A stretch of 21,658 bases of DNA from NCBI GenBank assembly GCA_041583495.1, contig JBFHFS010000076.1:1-21658 (forward strand), in the 5' to 3' direction. A program made the position numbers and the translations under genes. Positions 13,257 through 21,445 of this stretch are shown here, in pieces (position 1 is the stretch's first letter; each line of letters starts with the position of its first letter). A model generated the notes under the pieces. That model did not search any database. It saw nothing but the letters and a program-made list of their open reading frames with translations, and had not been told where the DNA came from. The stretch is from JBFHFS01 sp041583495 (GTDB taxonomy: Bacteria > Bacteroidota > Bacteroidia > Bacteroidales > Marinilabiliaceae).

Positions 13257-15197
13257 ATGGTAAAGTTAGATGCAAAAATTCCCGAAGGGCCAATGGCTCA
13301 GAAGTGGGAAAACTATAAAGCTAACCAGAAACTGGTTAACCCTTCCAATAAAAGAAAGCTGGATGTAATTGTGATCGGCACCGGATTGGCCGGCGCAGCT
13401 GCCGCTGCCTCGCTTGGAGAGATGGGCTTTAATGTAAAATCTTTCGCAATTCAGGATTCTGCCCGCCGGGCACATTCCATTGCGGCTCAGGGCGGTATTA
13501 ATGCTGCCAAAAATTACCCCAACGATGGGGATTCCATTCACCGTTTGTTTTACGATACCGTAAAAGGTGGAGACTACCGTGCCCGTGAGGCCAATGTGTA
13601 CCGTTTGGCAGAGGTGAGCAACAGCATCATCGACCAGTGTGTGGCCCAGGGGGTACCCTTTGCCCGCGAATATGGCGGATTGCTCGATAACCGCTCCTTT
13701 GGGGGGGCTCAGGTAAGCCGTACTTTTTATGCTAAAGGACAAACCGGACAGCAGCTTTTGCTGGGCGCCTATCAGGCATTGATGCGCCAGGTGAATGCCG
13801 GAACGGTTAAAATACATACCCGTAACGAGCTGGTCGACATCGTAATGGTGGATGGCAAAGCGCGCGGAATCATCTCACGCGATTTGGTTACCGGAAAGCT
13901 GGAGCGTCACTTCGGCCATGCCGTTGTATTGGCTACCGGCGGATATGGAAATACCTTCTTCCTGTCGACCAATGCTATGGGATCCAACGGTTCGGCCATT
14001 TGGAAAGCCTATAAAAAGGGGGCTATGTTTGCCAACCCTTGTTTTGCTCAGATTCATCCCACCTGTATTCCGGTGCATGGTGAATTCCAGAGTAAGTTAA
14101 CCCTGATGTCCGAGTCGCTGCGAAACGACGGCCGCATCTGGGTTCCTAAAAAGAAAGAGGATGCTGAAGCCATCCGGGCCGGAAAATTAAAGCCTACTGA
14201 GATCGCTGAAGAAGACCGTGATTACTATCTGGAGCGCAGATATCCTGCCTTTGGAAACCTGGTGCCTCGCGATGTGGCCTCCCGTGCCGCTAAGGAGCGT
14301 TGCGATGCTGGGTTTGGGGTAGGGGCTACCGGTCTGGCCGTTTATCTCGACTTTAAATCGTCCATCGAACGACTGGGTGCCGACACGATTAAAGAGCGTT
14401 ATGGGAACCTGTTTCAGATGTATGAGAAAATTGTGGACGCCAATCCCTATGAAACGCCCATGATGATCTATCCCGCTATCCATTACACGATGGGTGGTAT
14501 CTGGGTCGACTATGAGTTGCAAACCAATATCCCCGGTTTGTTCTGTGCTGGCGAGGCTAACTTCTCCGATCACGGTGCCAACAGGTTGGGGGCTTCTGCT
14601 CTTATGCAGGGTCTGGCCGATGGGTATTTTGTTTTGCCTTATACCGTTCAGAACTATCTGGCCGACGATATTGCTACACCACGTATGACGACCAATGAGA
14701 AGGCTTTCGAGGAAACCGAGGCCGCGGTACGTGAGCGTTTCCAGAAGATTTTCGATATTAAAGGAAAACGCTCTGTAGACAGTATCCATAAGGAGTTGGG
14801 TCATGCCATGTGGGACTTTGTAGGAATGGGTCGCAATAAAGAAGGGCTGGAAAAAGCCATCGAAAAAATTGCTACCATTAAGAAAGAGTTTTGGAGCAAC
14901 GTTCGCATCCCCGGCTCAATGGAGGGTATGAATATGGAATTAGATAAAGCCAGTAGATTAGCCGATTTCATTGAGATTGGAGAACTGATGGCAATGGATG
15001 CTTTACACCGTGAAGAGTCCTGTGGGGGCCACTTCCGCGAAGAGTTTCAAACCGAAGATGGAGAAGCCCTGCGTCAGGATGATAAATTTAGCTATGTGGG
15101 CTGTTGGGAATATAAAGGTGAAGACCAAAAACCCGAACTCCACAAAGAAGAGTTGAAATTCGAGGTGGTAAAACTCGTTCAACGTAACTATAAGTAA
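13257..15197 (+). CDS. sdhA: succinate dehydrogenase/fumarate reductase flavoprotein subunit
   Basis: Catalytic subunit of complex II, 646 residues, interconverting succinate and fumarate on the cytoplasmic face. It has the FAD dinucleotide motif IGTGLAGAAAA (40-50), the covalent-FAD histidine His73 in RRAHSIAAQGGIN, the substrate-domain motif HPTCIP (267-272), SESLRNDGR (285-293) and the C-terminal FAD-binding NRLGASALMQG. A GGAGAG sequence precedes the start by about 2-7 bp. Its length and the KKEFW...GSMEGMN...LDKASRLADF C-terminal region are typical of the Bacteroidota fumarate reductase branch. The direction used in the cell cannot be decided from sequence. Confidence 0.96.
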   Translation: MVKLDAKIPEGPMAQKWENYKANQKLVNPSNKRKLDVIVIGTGLAGAAAAASLGEMGFNVKSFAIQDSARRAHSIAAQGGINAAKNYPNDGDSIHRLFYDTVKGGDYRAREANVYRLAEVSNSIIDQCVAQGVPFAREYGGLLDNRSFGGAQVSRTFYAKGQTGQQLLLGAYQALMRQVNAGTVKIHTRNELVDIVMVDGKARGIISRDLVTGKLERHFGHAVVLATGGYGNTFFLSTNAMGSNGSAIWKAYKKGAMFANPCFAQIHPTCIPVHGEFQSKLTLMSESLRNDGRIWVPKKKEDAEAIRAGKLKPTEIAEEDRDYYLERRYPAFGNLVPRDVASRAAKERCDAGFGVGATGLAVYLDFKSSIERLGADTIKERYGNLFQMYEKIVDANPYETPMMIYPAIHYTMGGIWVDYELQTNIPGLFCAGEANFSDHGANRLGASALMQGLADGYFVLPYTVQNYLADDIATPRMTTNEKAFEETEAAVRERFQKIFDIKGKRSVDSIHKELGHAMWDFVGMGRNKEGLEKAIEKIATIKKEFWSNVRIPGSMEGMNMELDKASRLADFIEIGELMAMDALHREESCGGHFREEFQTEDGEALRQDDKFSYVGCWEYKGEDQKPELHKEELKFEVVKLVQRNYK

Positions 15198-15237
15198 CGG
15201 TACTGAAGCAAGTTCAACAATAAAAAAGAGGTTAATC

Positions 15238-15993
15238 ATGGAAAATACCATCAATATTAAACTCAAAGTCTGGCGTCAGGCTGGCCCTCGCGAAAAGGGA
15301 GGGTTTGAGACTTTTGAGTTAAAAAATATCTCAACAGACAGCTCTTTCCTTGAAATGATGGATATCCTCAACGAGCAGTTGATCAATGAGGATAAAGAGC
15401 CCATCGCGTTCGACCACGATTGCCGTGAGGGTATTTGTGGTACCTGTTCGCTTTACATCAACGGCCGGCCTCATGGCCCCGATGATGATGTCACCACCTG
15501 TCAGCTGCACATGCGTAAGTTCAAGGATGGTGAGACCATTACCATCGAACCCTGGCGCTCGGCAGGATTTCCTGTGATCAAAGATTTGATTGTCAATCGT
15601 AATGCCTTCGATCAGATTATTGCTGCAGGGGGGTATGTCTCCATCAACACCGGTGGTGTTCCCGATGCCAATGCCATAGGTATTTCCAAGCCGGATGCAG
15701 ATGCCTCCATGGATTCCGCTTCCTGTATTGGTTGTGGGGCGTGTGTAGCTGCCTGTAAAAATGGATCAGCCATGCTCTTTGTGTCGGCCAAGGTAAGCCA
15801 TCTGGCTCTGCTGCCACAGGGACGTATTGAGGCGGCTCGTCGTGCTAAAAACATGGTGGCAAAAATGGATGAGTTAGGCTTTGGTGGTTGTACCAATACC
15901 GGTGCTTGCGAAGTGGAGTGTCCCAAGGGCATCACCATCGCTAACATCGCCCGTTTGAATAGGGAATTTTTGGTGGCCAAGTTGAAAGACTAA
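15238..15993 (+). CDS. sdhB: succinate dehydrogenase/fumarate reductase iron-sulfur subunit
   Basis: Electron-transfer subunit of complex II, 251 residues. The N-terminal ferredoxin domain binds [2Fe-2S] through Cys62, Cys67, Cys70 and Cys88. The C-terminal domain has CIGCGACVAAC (163-173) and CTNTGACEVECP (218-229). By family convention Cys163/166/169/228 hold the [4Fe-4S] cluster and Cys173/218/224 the [3Fe-4S] cluster. All ligands are present. An AAGAGG sequence lies 7 bp before the start. It is the last gene of the operon and is followed 20 bp later by a strong terminator. Confidence 0.96.
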   Translation: MENTINIKLKVWRQAGPREKGGFETFELKNISTDSSFLEMMDILNEQLINEDKEPIAFDHDCREGICGTCSLYINGRPHGPDDDVTTCQLHMRKFKDGETITIEPWRSAGFPVIKDLIVNRNAFDQIIAAGGYVSINTGGVPDANAIGISKPDADASMDSASCIGCGACVAACKNGSAMLFVSAKVSHLALLPQGRIEAARRAKNMVAKMDELGFGGCTNTGACEVECPKGITIANIARLNREFLVAKLKD

Positions 15994-16013
15994 GCGTTTT
16001 ATCGCATCGTATA

Positions 16014-16046
16014 AAAAAGCCGGGATGGAAGCATCACCGGCTTTTT
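16014..16046 (+). terminator. rho-independent terminator of sdhCAB
   Basis: AAAAAGCCGG (16014-16023) and CCGGCTTTTT (16037-16046) form a perfect 10-bp stem around a 13-nt loop, with the T-tract in the descending arm. It starts 20 bp after the sdhB stop. The A/T symmetry could let it work in both directions, but no minus-strand gene ends here. Confidence 0.85.
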
Positions 16047-16126
16047 GCATTTTATGAGGGTATTTGTTTTTGATTCAGTTTTTTTATATCTTCCTCCTGA
16101 AAATCAAACATTTGTTGTCCCAGCCA

Positions 16127-16912
16127 ATGCCTTACCGCCGATTACCCAATACCGATCAGGCCCGCTTAAGGGCACTCAAGACCGCTCTCGACAAGGGAAG
16201 CCGGATGAATCCTAGGGAGATGGCCTTTTCTCAAAAGTTGCTTCTCAACCTCCGTTTTTTTGTGCCTAAATATGAGCAGGCCATTCAGCAATATCTTTTT
16301 AGTAAGGAAAAGCAGGCCAAGGCAGGCCATCAGTTGGGTGAGCATTTTAAGTCGGCACGCATGTATGTGTCGCATTTTTTGCAGACCCTAAATATGTGTA
16401 TCGCCCGGGGCGAAATAAAGGCTTCCGACAGGCGGTTTTATGGTTTGTCGGCGGGCAACAAGGCGGTGCCCGAGATTGGGACCGAACAGCAACTCATCAA
16501 ATGGGGCCAGCGCACCATTGATGGGGAGGAAAAACGAACCCTTCAGGGTGGGACCCGCCTGTTTAATCCATCCATCGCCAAGGTAAAGGTGCATTTAGAA
16601 ATGTTTCTCGAAAGTAACAACAACCATAGAAACCTGGTGGAGTATTCACAAAAGATGCACTCCATGGTGGTCGGGAAGCGTCAGGAAGCCAACCGGCTCA
16701 TTCTTCAGGTATGGGATGAGACCGAGGGCACCTTTAGCCATCTGGATGCCGAAACACGTCGGGAGGCCTGTTCGGCCTATGGGGTGGTTTACATTTACCG
16801 GCCAAATGAAAGGGAACAGGATGCAGATAGAAGAATTGATCATGAAGAGATGGAGCCCACGGGCCTTTTCCGCCAAACCAGTGGAGCCGGAAAAACTCCA
16901 CGCTCTGTTTGA
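16127..16912 (+). CDS. conserved Bacteroidota hypothetical protein
   Basis: I chose the start at MPYRRLPNTDQARLRALKTAL, which I recall as the N-terminus of a widespread Bacteroidales protein of unknown function; an upstream in-frame Met at 16064 would add an ill-fitting hydrophobic leader inside the terminator-proximal region. It has 261 residues, is basic and largely helical, and has no signal peptide or membrane span. The last roughly 35 residues overlap the nitroreductase gene by 92 bp in another frame and look unlike the rest. A one- or two-base shift would end the protein at the TGA at 16807-16809, just after VVYIYRP. The 3' end may therefore be frameshifted or extended by stop loss. Function unknown. 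Confidence 0.6.
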   Translation: MPYRRLPNTDQARLRALKTALDKGSRMNPREMAFSQKLLLNLRFFVPKYEQAIQQYLFSKEKQAKAGHQLGEHFKSARMYVSHFLQTLNMCIARGEIKASDRRFYGLSAGNKAVPEIGTEQQLIKWGQRTIDGEEKRTLQGGTRLFNPSIAKVKVHLEMFLESNNNHRNLVEYSQKMHSMVVGKRQEANRLILQVWDETEGTFSHLDAETRREACSAYGVVYIYRPNEREQDADRRIDHEEMEPTGLFRQTSGAGKTPRSV

Positions 16913-17387
16913 GGCCGCTCGCTGGGCCCCCAGCAGCAGCAATCAACAACCCTGGCATTATGTGTATGCCACCCGCGAGGAACCAACGGCATGGCAAAAG
17001 CTCTTCGATTGCCTGATGGAGGGTAACCAACCGTGGACAGCCAATGTGCCGGTTCTGATCGCCATCGTAGCCAAGCTTAACTCCGACCGCCATAATAAGC
17101 CCAACAGACATGCCTTTTACGATACCGGACAGTCGGTGAGTCTAATGACTCTTCAGGCCACCAAAATGGGCTTATATGCCCATCAAATGGGTGGATTCTA
17201 TCCCCAAAAGGTTCAGGAAGCGATGAACATCCCCGACGGGTTCGAAACTGTGGCCATGATGGCCCTGGGCTACATGGGCAACAAGGACGAGCTGCCGGAG
17301 CCCTTTCGAACGCGTGAAACCCAACCCAGAACCCGTCGCGAGATCAGCGAATTTGTGTTTAGAGGTTCCTGGAACGGACCCCGCTAA
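16821..17387 (+). CDS. nitroreductase-family FMN oxidoreductase
   Basis: NAD(P)H-dependent flavin enzyme of 188 residues, usually a homodimer binding FMN at the interface. The start at MQIEELI gives the family's normal beginning; the frame stays open further upstream but that part lies within the preceding gene. FMN-phosphate contacts are expected from RWSPRAF (10-16) and APSSSNQQPW (36-45), with the re-face loop AHQMGGF (120-126) and MALGY (147-151) following. The physiological substrate is not predictable; the family includes nitroaromatic, enone and flavin reductases. It begins inside the 3' end of the hypothetical gene, so the two may be co-transcribed. Confidence 0.88.
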   Translation: MQIEELIMKRWSPRAFSAKPVEPEKLHALFEAARWAPSSSNQQPWHYVYATREEPTAWQKLFDCLMEGNQPWTANVPVLIAIVAKLNSDRHNKPNRHAFYDTGQSVSLMTLQATKMGLYAHQMGGFYPQKVQEAMNIPDGFETVAMMALGYMGNKDELPEPFRTRETQPRTRREISEFVFRGSWNGPR

Positions 17388-17453
17388 AACAATCGGTTCA
17401 CAACGGCTTTACCCATCGGGGCCATTCTTTTCTTAATGGCTGCCCCTTAACCT

Positions 17454-18572
17454 CTATTCTTCGGGGCTTTTGTCGAGCGCATAGATGGCGAAAGTGCCTA
17501 ACCAATGACCTCCTTCGTAACTGTCGCCCACCAGGTTGGGCAGTGAATGGTCGATGTGCCTGTTGGCTAAGGGTATTAAATGCCGGTATGCCGGATATTG
17601 TGCCGCAAGTCCATACATGACCCATGCCCTGCTGAAATTGAGGCCGTCGAGGTGCACCAGTTTGCCATCGGTCCGGTCGGAGACAAAGCCCGGTTCGAGG
17701 GTGAAATTTCTCCTTTTAAGCTGAGGCAGGAAGCGGGAAATCCACTCGCTGAAGTCCGATTCATCCAGTACCCGGCGCATCAGATCAATCTCCTCGAAAC
17801 AGGGCGACAAAAAGTCGGACCCCCCGGGTTCCCAGCTGAGGGGGCAGTTGGTGTCGTTGAGGAAAAAGTAGGTGGCCCGCGTTTCAATGGCATTTTGCAA
17901 ATCCTCATGCCCGGTGGTATGGGCATAATCCCAGGCCAGGGATAAGCCAAAGGCGGTGTTGGTGTGCTCGCCCACACGGATCGGATAAACCAGCCTGGGC
18001 AGAAAATCAATGTAGCGTTTTACAATCAGGTCGGTTAAGGGCTGCAGGTTTTGCTTCAATTCCTTCGCCAGAGGATCATCCCAGGTATACAGCTCTTCGG
18101 CCAGTTTCAGTAACCAGGCCCATCCATAGGTGCGCTCGTAACTCTTGCTCTGTGCCCCCCCGAAATAAACAACTTCTGCTTCAATGTTTTCTTTGGAGAG
18201 ATTAGCGCTCAGCTTTTGTCGGATTAATTCGGCCTTTTCCAGGTCGGGGAACTCTTTTAAGAGCTTTACCAACGACCAGTGCCCATGAACCGCCGAGTGC
18301 CAGTCGAAACAACCGTAGAAGGCAGGATGCAGCGCACTGGGTTCTCCCAGATCCTCTTTCCCGCTCAGGGTTTGTCCCAATTTATTGGGATACTCATTCT
18401 GCATGCAGGCCAACGGAAGCTCCGCCAGATGATTGGCCTGTTGAAGCGTCAGTGCTATGGGCTGCCGCGGCAATTGGTTTTCAGACTCTAACAAAGGGTT
18501 GGTCTGTTTTTTTTGAGTTGCGCAGCCTGTGAAAAGAAGGCCTATGATTAGGACGAGGAAGGCTTGTTTCAT
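17454..18572 (-). CDS. DUF2891 family lipoprotein
   Basis: Predicted exported lipoprotein of 372 residues. The signal peptide MKQAFLVLIIGLLFTGC puts the lipidated Cys at 17. The mature part matches what I recall of DUF2891: LHPAFYGCFDWHSAVHGHW (about 81-99) and the later aromatic-rich helical repeats ending near YEGGHWLGTFAIYAL. That pattern suggests an (alpha/alpha)-barrel like those of glycan-processing enzymes; no activity is established. It is third in a minus-strand operon after the GH76-like gene and a tiny lipoprotein, with an ATGA start/stop overlap with the latter. The partner suggests a role in periplasmic or surface glycan use. Confidence 0.75.
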   Translation of the reverse strand: MKQAFLVLIIGLLFTGCATQKKQTNPLLESENQLPRQPIALTLQQANHLAELPLACMQNEYPNKLGQTLSGKEDLGEPSALHPAFYGCFDWHSAVHGHWSLVKLLKEFPDLEKAELIRQKLSANLSKENIEAEVVYFGGAQSKSYERTYGWAWLLKLAEELYTWDDPLAKELKQNLQPLTDLIVKRYIDFLPRLVYPIRVGEHTNTAFGLSLAWDYAHTTGHEDLQNAIETRATYFFLNDTNCPLSWEPGGSDFLSPCFEEIDLMRRVLDESDFSEWISRFLPQLKRRNFTLEPGFVSDRTDGKLVHLDGLNFSRAWVMYGLAAQYPAYRHLIPLANRHIDHSLPNLVGDSYEGGHWLGTFAIYALDKSPEE

Positions 18573-18664
18573 GATTTGGATTTAAGCGTTTTGGAATGGC
18601 CACCTGTGAGGGGCACACGGCACCCGATGGTGATAGCCAGGATTAGAAAAAGAAATAATTTCAT
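18569..18664 (-). CDS. putative 31-residue lipoprotein between GH76-like and DUF2891 genes
   Basis: A short frame of 31 residues reads MKLFLFLILAITIGC for its first 15, a lysine, a hydrophobic run and a Cys after Gly, followed by a polar basic tail RVPLTGGHSKTLKSKS. The Cys context (I-T-I-G-C) is an imperfect lipobox. Its start is 9 bp after the GH76-like stop and its TGA overlaps the DUF2891 ATG as ATGA, the usual sign of translational coupling. The mature peptide would be only 17 residues, in the range of entericidin-like lipoproteins. It could instead be an upstream coupling frame with no functional product. Confidence 0.45.
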   Translation of the reverse strand: MKLFLFLILAITIGCRVPLTGGHSKTLKSKS

Positions 18665-18673
18665 GCATTGGGG

Positions 18674-20068
18674 CTAAGGCAACAGTTTTATGGCAGCGCC
18701 CAGGGCATCGAGCCCGATGGATTGACAAACGCCCTGTTTGTTTTGTTCATTCATTTTTTTGAGGTCCCATTTAACCACATTGTCGGCCAGACCCCAAAGC
18801 TCTCTGAACTGTGCAATATAGAGTTGGTCATTTTCGGGAGTGGTAAATTCGGGTTTGAATTGGTTGTTGGTGGGGTCGCGTGTGTCCCAAATGGCCTTTA
18901 CGGTGGCTTCAATGGAGGCACTCAGGTCCACGCCCAGAAGCGCTCTTTCCTCCGGGGCCCCAAGGTAGCGCATGAGGATGCCCCGCCCGGCCACGTAGTC
19001 TCTGCCATGGACAGGCCCAAAGCTTGAATGGCAGGGGGCCTCCCGAATGATTTGGTCTTTCCGGCTGGAGAGAGCAGTCTGAATGCCGTGACCAATTTGC
19101 CGGATCAGGTAGCCAACCCTCTGCTCAAATTCCGGTTTGTTAAAGTCAGGGTCCAGCTGGTTTTTGGCCAGCCATTTGGCCAGATGGGGACTCACCGCCA
19201 GCATATCGGTCAGGGCCCCGATCAACATGCCCTGATCGCCGGTCCATACCCATCCTTCCGCCCAGGGGGGATGAATCTTTTCGGTATAGTCGGACCCTTC
19301 AAAAAAGGCCATGGGGCGCTCCTGTACCAAAGCCCCTGAGGGAGATACCTTCTTCAGATATTGATATTCCTCCAGATTAAACCAGCTCTCGAACCACTTC
19401 CATTGGCGATAAGCCATCTCCAGGTATTTGTCGTTATCTGCCATTTGTTGGGTCAGCGTCAGCCTGTAAATGCGCGATGAAAGCAAAAACAACAATACGT
19501 TGGTGACCGTATTTTTAACCCCTTTGCTCTCTCCGTTGGCATCCCCGTTTCGGCATCCGTGGGGTACCGGCTTTGCCGTTGGGGTAGAGTCGTAGGCGGT
19601 CTTCTTTTTATATTCCCAGCACAGGTCGGTCGACAACCTGAGGTATTGGTCGGCCAGCACCGGCTCATTTATTTTAAGCAGGTGTTTGCGTGCATTGAGA
19701 GCCATCAATCCCCACCAGCCAAAGTCATCGGCCCAGAGACTCCCGGGGTCGAAGCTGTTAAAAAAGGAGAGATTTTCTTCCAGCATCTCCTTAACTCTTT
19801 GCTGAATGGCGATTACCTGCGGGTCGTCGGGCCACTGTTGCTGCACGGCATCCACGAAGGTCAGACAAGCATCGAAGGTATTGCCTCTTTTCCAGAAATC
19901 ATTGAAGTTCCAAATTTCATCAAAGCGTTCGAAAGCCGCCAGTGCCCATTCTTTGAGTGTTTCCTCAGGGTCGTTTTTGGTGTGACTCCGGCAGGCGTTG
20001 AGCATGCCCAGACCGGGCAATAGGGCGCCAAAGCGCCCTGCAATCCGGATGAATTTTCGTCGTTCCAT
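18674..20068 (-). CDS. GH76-like glycosidase, Tat lipoprotein
   Basis: 464 residues. The N-terminus has a twin-arginine type sequence ERRKFIRIA (2-10) and an apparent lipobox MLNAC with Cys26, so it is probably exported folded through Tat and lipidated. The body resembles the (alpha/alpha)6-barrel of family 76 glycoside hydrolases (alpha-1,6-mannanases): LWADDFGWWGLMALNA with a DD pair at 114-115 where GH76 has its catalytic aspartates, KNTVTNVLLFLLSSRIYRL (185-203), and WTGDQGMLIGAL (275-286). I did not recognise close similarity beyond these motifs, so substrate specificity (mannan or another alpha-glycan) is open. A strong inverted repeat ends 4 bp before its start. Confidence 0.65.
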   Translation of the reverse strand: MERRKFIRIAGRFGALLPGLGMLNACRSHTKNDPEETLKEWALAAFERFDEIWNFNDFWKRGNTFDACLTFVDAVQQQWPDDPQVIAIQQRVKEMLEENLSFFNSFDPGSLWADDFGWWGLMALNARKHLLKINEPVLADQYLRLSTDLCWEYKKKTAYDSTPTAKPVPHGCRNGDANGESKGVKNTVTNVLLFLLSSRIYRLTLTQQMADNDKYLEMAYRQWKWFESWFNLEEYQYLKKVSPSGALVQERPMAFFEGSDYTEKIHPPWAEGWVWTGDQGMLIGALTDMLAVSPHLAKWLAKNQLDPDFNKPEFEQRVGYLIRQIGHGIQTALSSRKDQIIREAPCHSSFGPVHGRDYVAGRGILMRYLGAPEERALLGVDLSASIEATVKAIWDTRDPTNNQFKPEFTTPENDQLYIAQFRELWGLADNVVKWDLKKMNEQNKQGVCQSIGLDALGAAIKLLP

Positions 20069-20072
20069 GGTT

Positions 20073-20152
20073 CTATATTTAGAGGACCTGGATTTGCCGG
20101 AGCATGCCGGCAGTTAGCCCTGCTTTCGGTCACTAATCCAGGTTAAATATAG
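20073..20152. repeat. 80-bp inverted repeat in the GH76-like gene leader
   Basis: CTATATTTA (20073-20081) and ACCTGGATT (20086-20094) pair perfectly with TAAATATAG (20144-20152) and AATCCAGGT (20135-20143): 18 bp with a one-sided 4-nt bulge (GAGG, 20082-20085). A small inner hairpin GCCGG/CCGGC lies in the loop. The repeat ends 4 bp before the GH76-like start codon, so in the mRNA it would cover the ribosome entry region. It lacks a T-run and is not an evident terminator. Confidence 0.7.
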
Positions 20153-20198
20153 GAATTTCAACGATAACCCCAATGCCCAAGGGCCGCCGAACCCCGTG

Positions 20199-21134
20199 TT
20201 ATTCGGTGGCCGTGTTCTTCGGGGTTACGGCGGGGGAGGCGGTCTGCCTTTTTTTGTAAAAGGCCCCCAAAAGGGCCACCAGGGCGAGGGTCCCGGGAAT
20301 GATCCACCACAACGGCAGTTCATCGGGCGAGGGCTCCAGCGGGTTAATGTCGGGGTGTGCGTGGCGGTAATAGTAGAACACTACCAGTGCCATCAGGTTA
20401 TTGGTGAAGTGACCCGCCACGGGGTACCACAGGTTTTTGCCCCAAACCATGAGGTAACCCAACAGGATACCCAGAAAGAAACGGGGCAGGAAGGTGAAAA
20501 ACTGAAGGTGAATGGCGCTGAAAAGAAAGGCGGTGAACCACACCGCAGCATGCTTGTTTTTTAGCCATTGGGTTGCAATGGGTTGTAAGCTCCCCCTGAA
20601 AAGCATCTCTTCTCCCAGTGCCGGGAGGATGACGATCATTAAGATGTTGAGGGCTATCTGCCCCGGATTTCCCGTGTCGAGAAACCGGAAGATGAGATGG
20701 TTGGCACTCTCCTCGGTTTGTTCCATCCAGGCTTCCAGCCCTTCGAGGAAACCAGGAAGCTCCATCTGGCTGTTAAAGAGACCCATATAGCTTGCCAGGG
20801 GCTGGCATGCCAGGATGATGAGGCTGCTCAAAACAATGAGGGAGGCCTTTGGACCGGTAAGTCCAAGTCCCCTGGTGGGATGCCCCCAAAAAAAGTAACC
20901 GGCCAGCAACGCCGGCACGATGAAGACTGAAAAGCTTTGGGCAATCTGAAAATACTTGATGGCTCCGATGGAGAGGCTTCCGCCCTCCGGATCGAGCAAT
21001 GATAAGTTCTCCATGAATGGGAGCGCCAGGAGTAAACTCACCACCGAGAGGACCACAGTACTGGTTAATACAATAAGGAGCAAAACCAGGAACCTGGAAA
21101 AGCCCCCAAGTTCGCTCCAGTCACTATTCTTCAT
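20199..21134 (-). CDS. CPBP-family intramembrane metalloprotease
   Basis: 311 residues with about eight hydrophobic segments (first at 12-37; others near 65-82, 95-118, 158-173, 196-212, 214-231, 238-256 and 276-293). It carries the CPBP (CAAX protease and bacteriocin-processing) motifs EEMLFR (175-180), FSAIH (205-209) and GHFTNN (241-246). The two glutamates and two histidines are the proposed metal ligands of this membrane protease family. Family members process small peptides, prenylated proteins or bacteriocins, or act in self-immunity; the substrate here is unknown. The short cytoplasmic tail is Lys/Arg/Pro-rich. It lies alone between the GH76-like operon and tyrS, reading in the same direction. 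Confidence 0.88.
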   Translation of the reverse strand: MKNSDWSELGGFSRFLVLLLIVLTSTVVLSVVSLLLALPFMENLSLLDPEGGSLSIGAIKYFQIAQSFSVFIVPALLAGYFFWGHPTRGLGLTGPKASLIVLSSLIILACQPLASYMGLFNSQMELPGFLEGLEAWMEQTEESANHLIFRFLDTGNPGQIALNILMIVILPALGEEMLFRGSLQPIATQWLKNKHAAVWFTAFLFSAIHLQFFTFLPRFFLGILLGYLMVWGKNLWYPVAGHFTNNLMALVVFYYYRHAHPDINPLEPSPDELPLWWIIPGTLALVALLGAFYKKRQTASPAVTPKNTATE

Positions 21135-21445
21135 AATTATGTATTAAGTTTATTGTTTGTTGGCGTTTCGCCCCATCCCAACTTAACTTTTTATTTTCAG
21201 ATTATTGCTTTGTTCCGTGTAGTTCGGGTCATTAGGCGTTCCCTTCCCGCTGTGTGCAGCGATTTTTAACCCAACAGTATGCGGTTGGCAATTATTGAAC
21301 ACGCGGCAATTTTTTAAAAAACTTACCTCAGGAAATATACAATTGATAATGGTTCGTTACAAACGAATGATCCGGTACCCCTCGTTGAAAGAGAGGGGTT
21401 CCGGGTTTGTTTGGGCAGAGCTGTTTTTTCCTTTTGGGAAAAGTC
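21135..21445. other. tyrS-CPBP intergenic region
   Basis: 311 bp without a convincing gene. It holds a hairpin CCCCTC/GAGGGG at about 21378-21400, 45-70 bp downstream of the tyrS stop, which may be a terminator or attenuator remnant but has no T-tract on the minus strand. A second small hairpin TTCGTT/AACGAA lies at about 21353-21367. The CPBP promoter should be in its left part, but I see no clear TAnnTTTG on the minus strand. Confidence 0.35.

Noticed and set aside
16064..16126. Upstream in-frame start giving the hypothetical protein a hydrophobic leader
   Set aside because: The family N-terminus as I recall it is MPYRRLPNTD; the leader begins only 18 bp after the terminator and the following protein looks cytosolic and basic.
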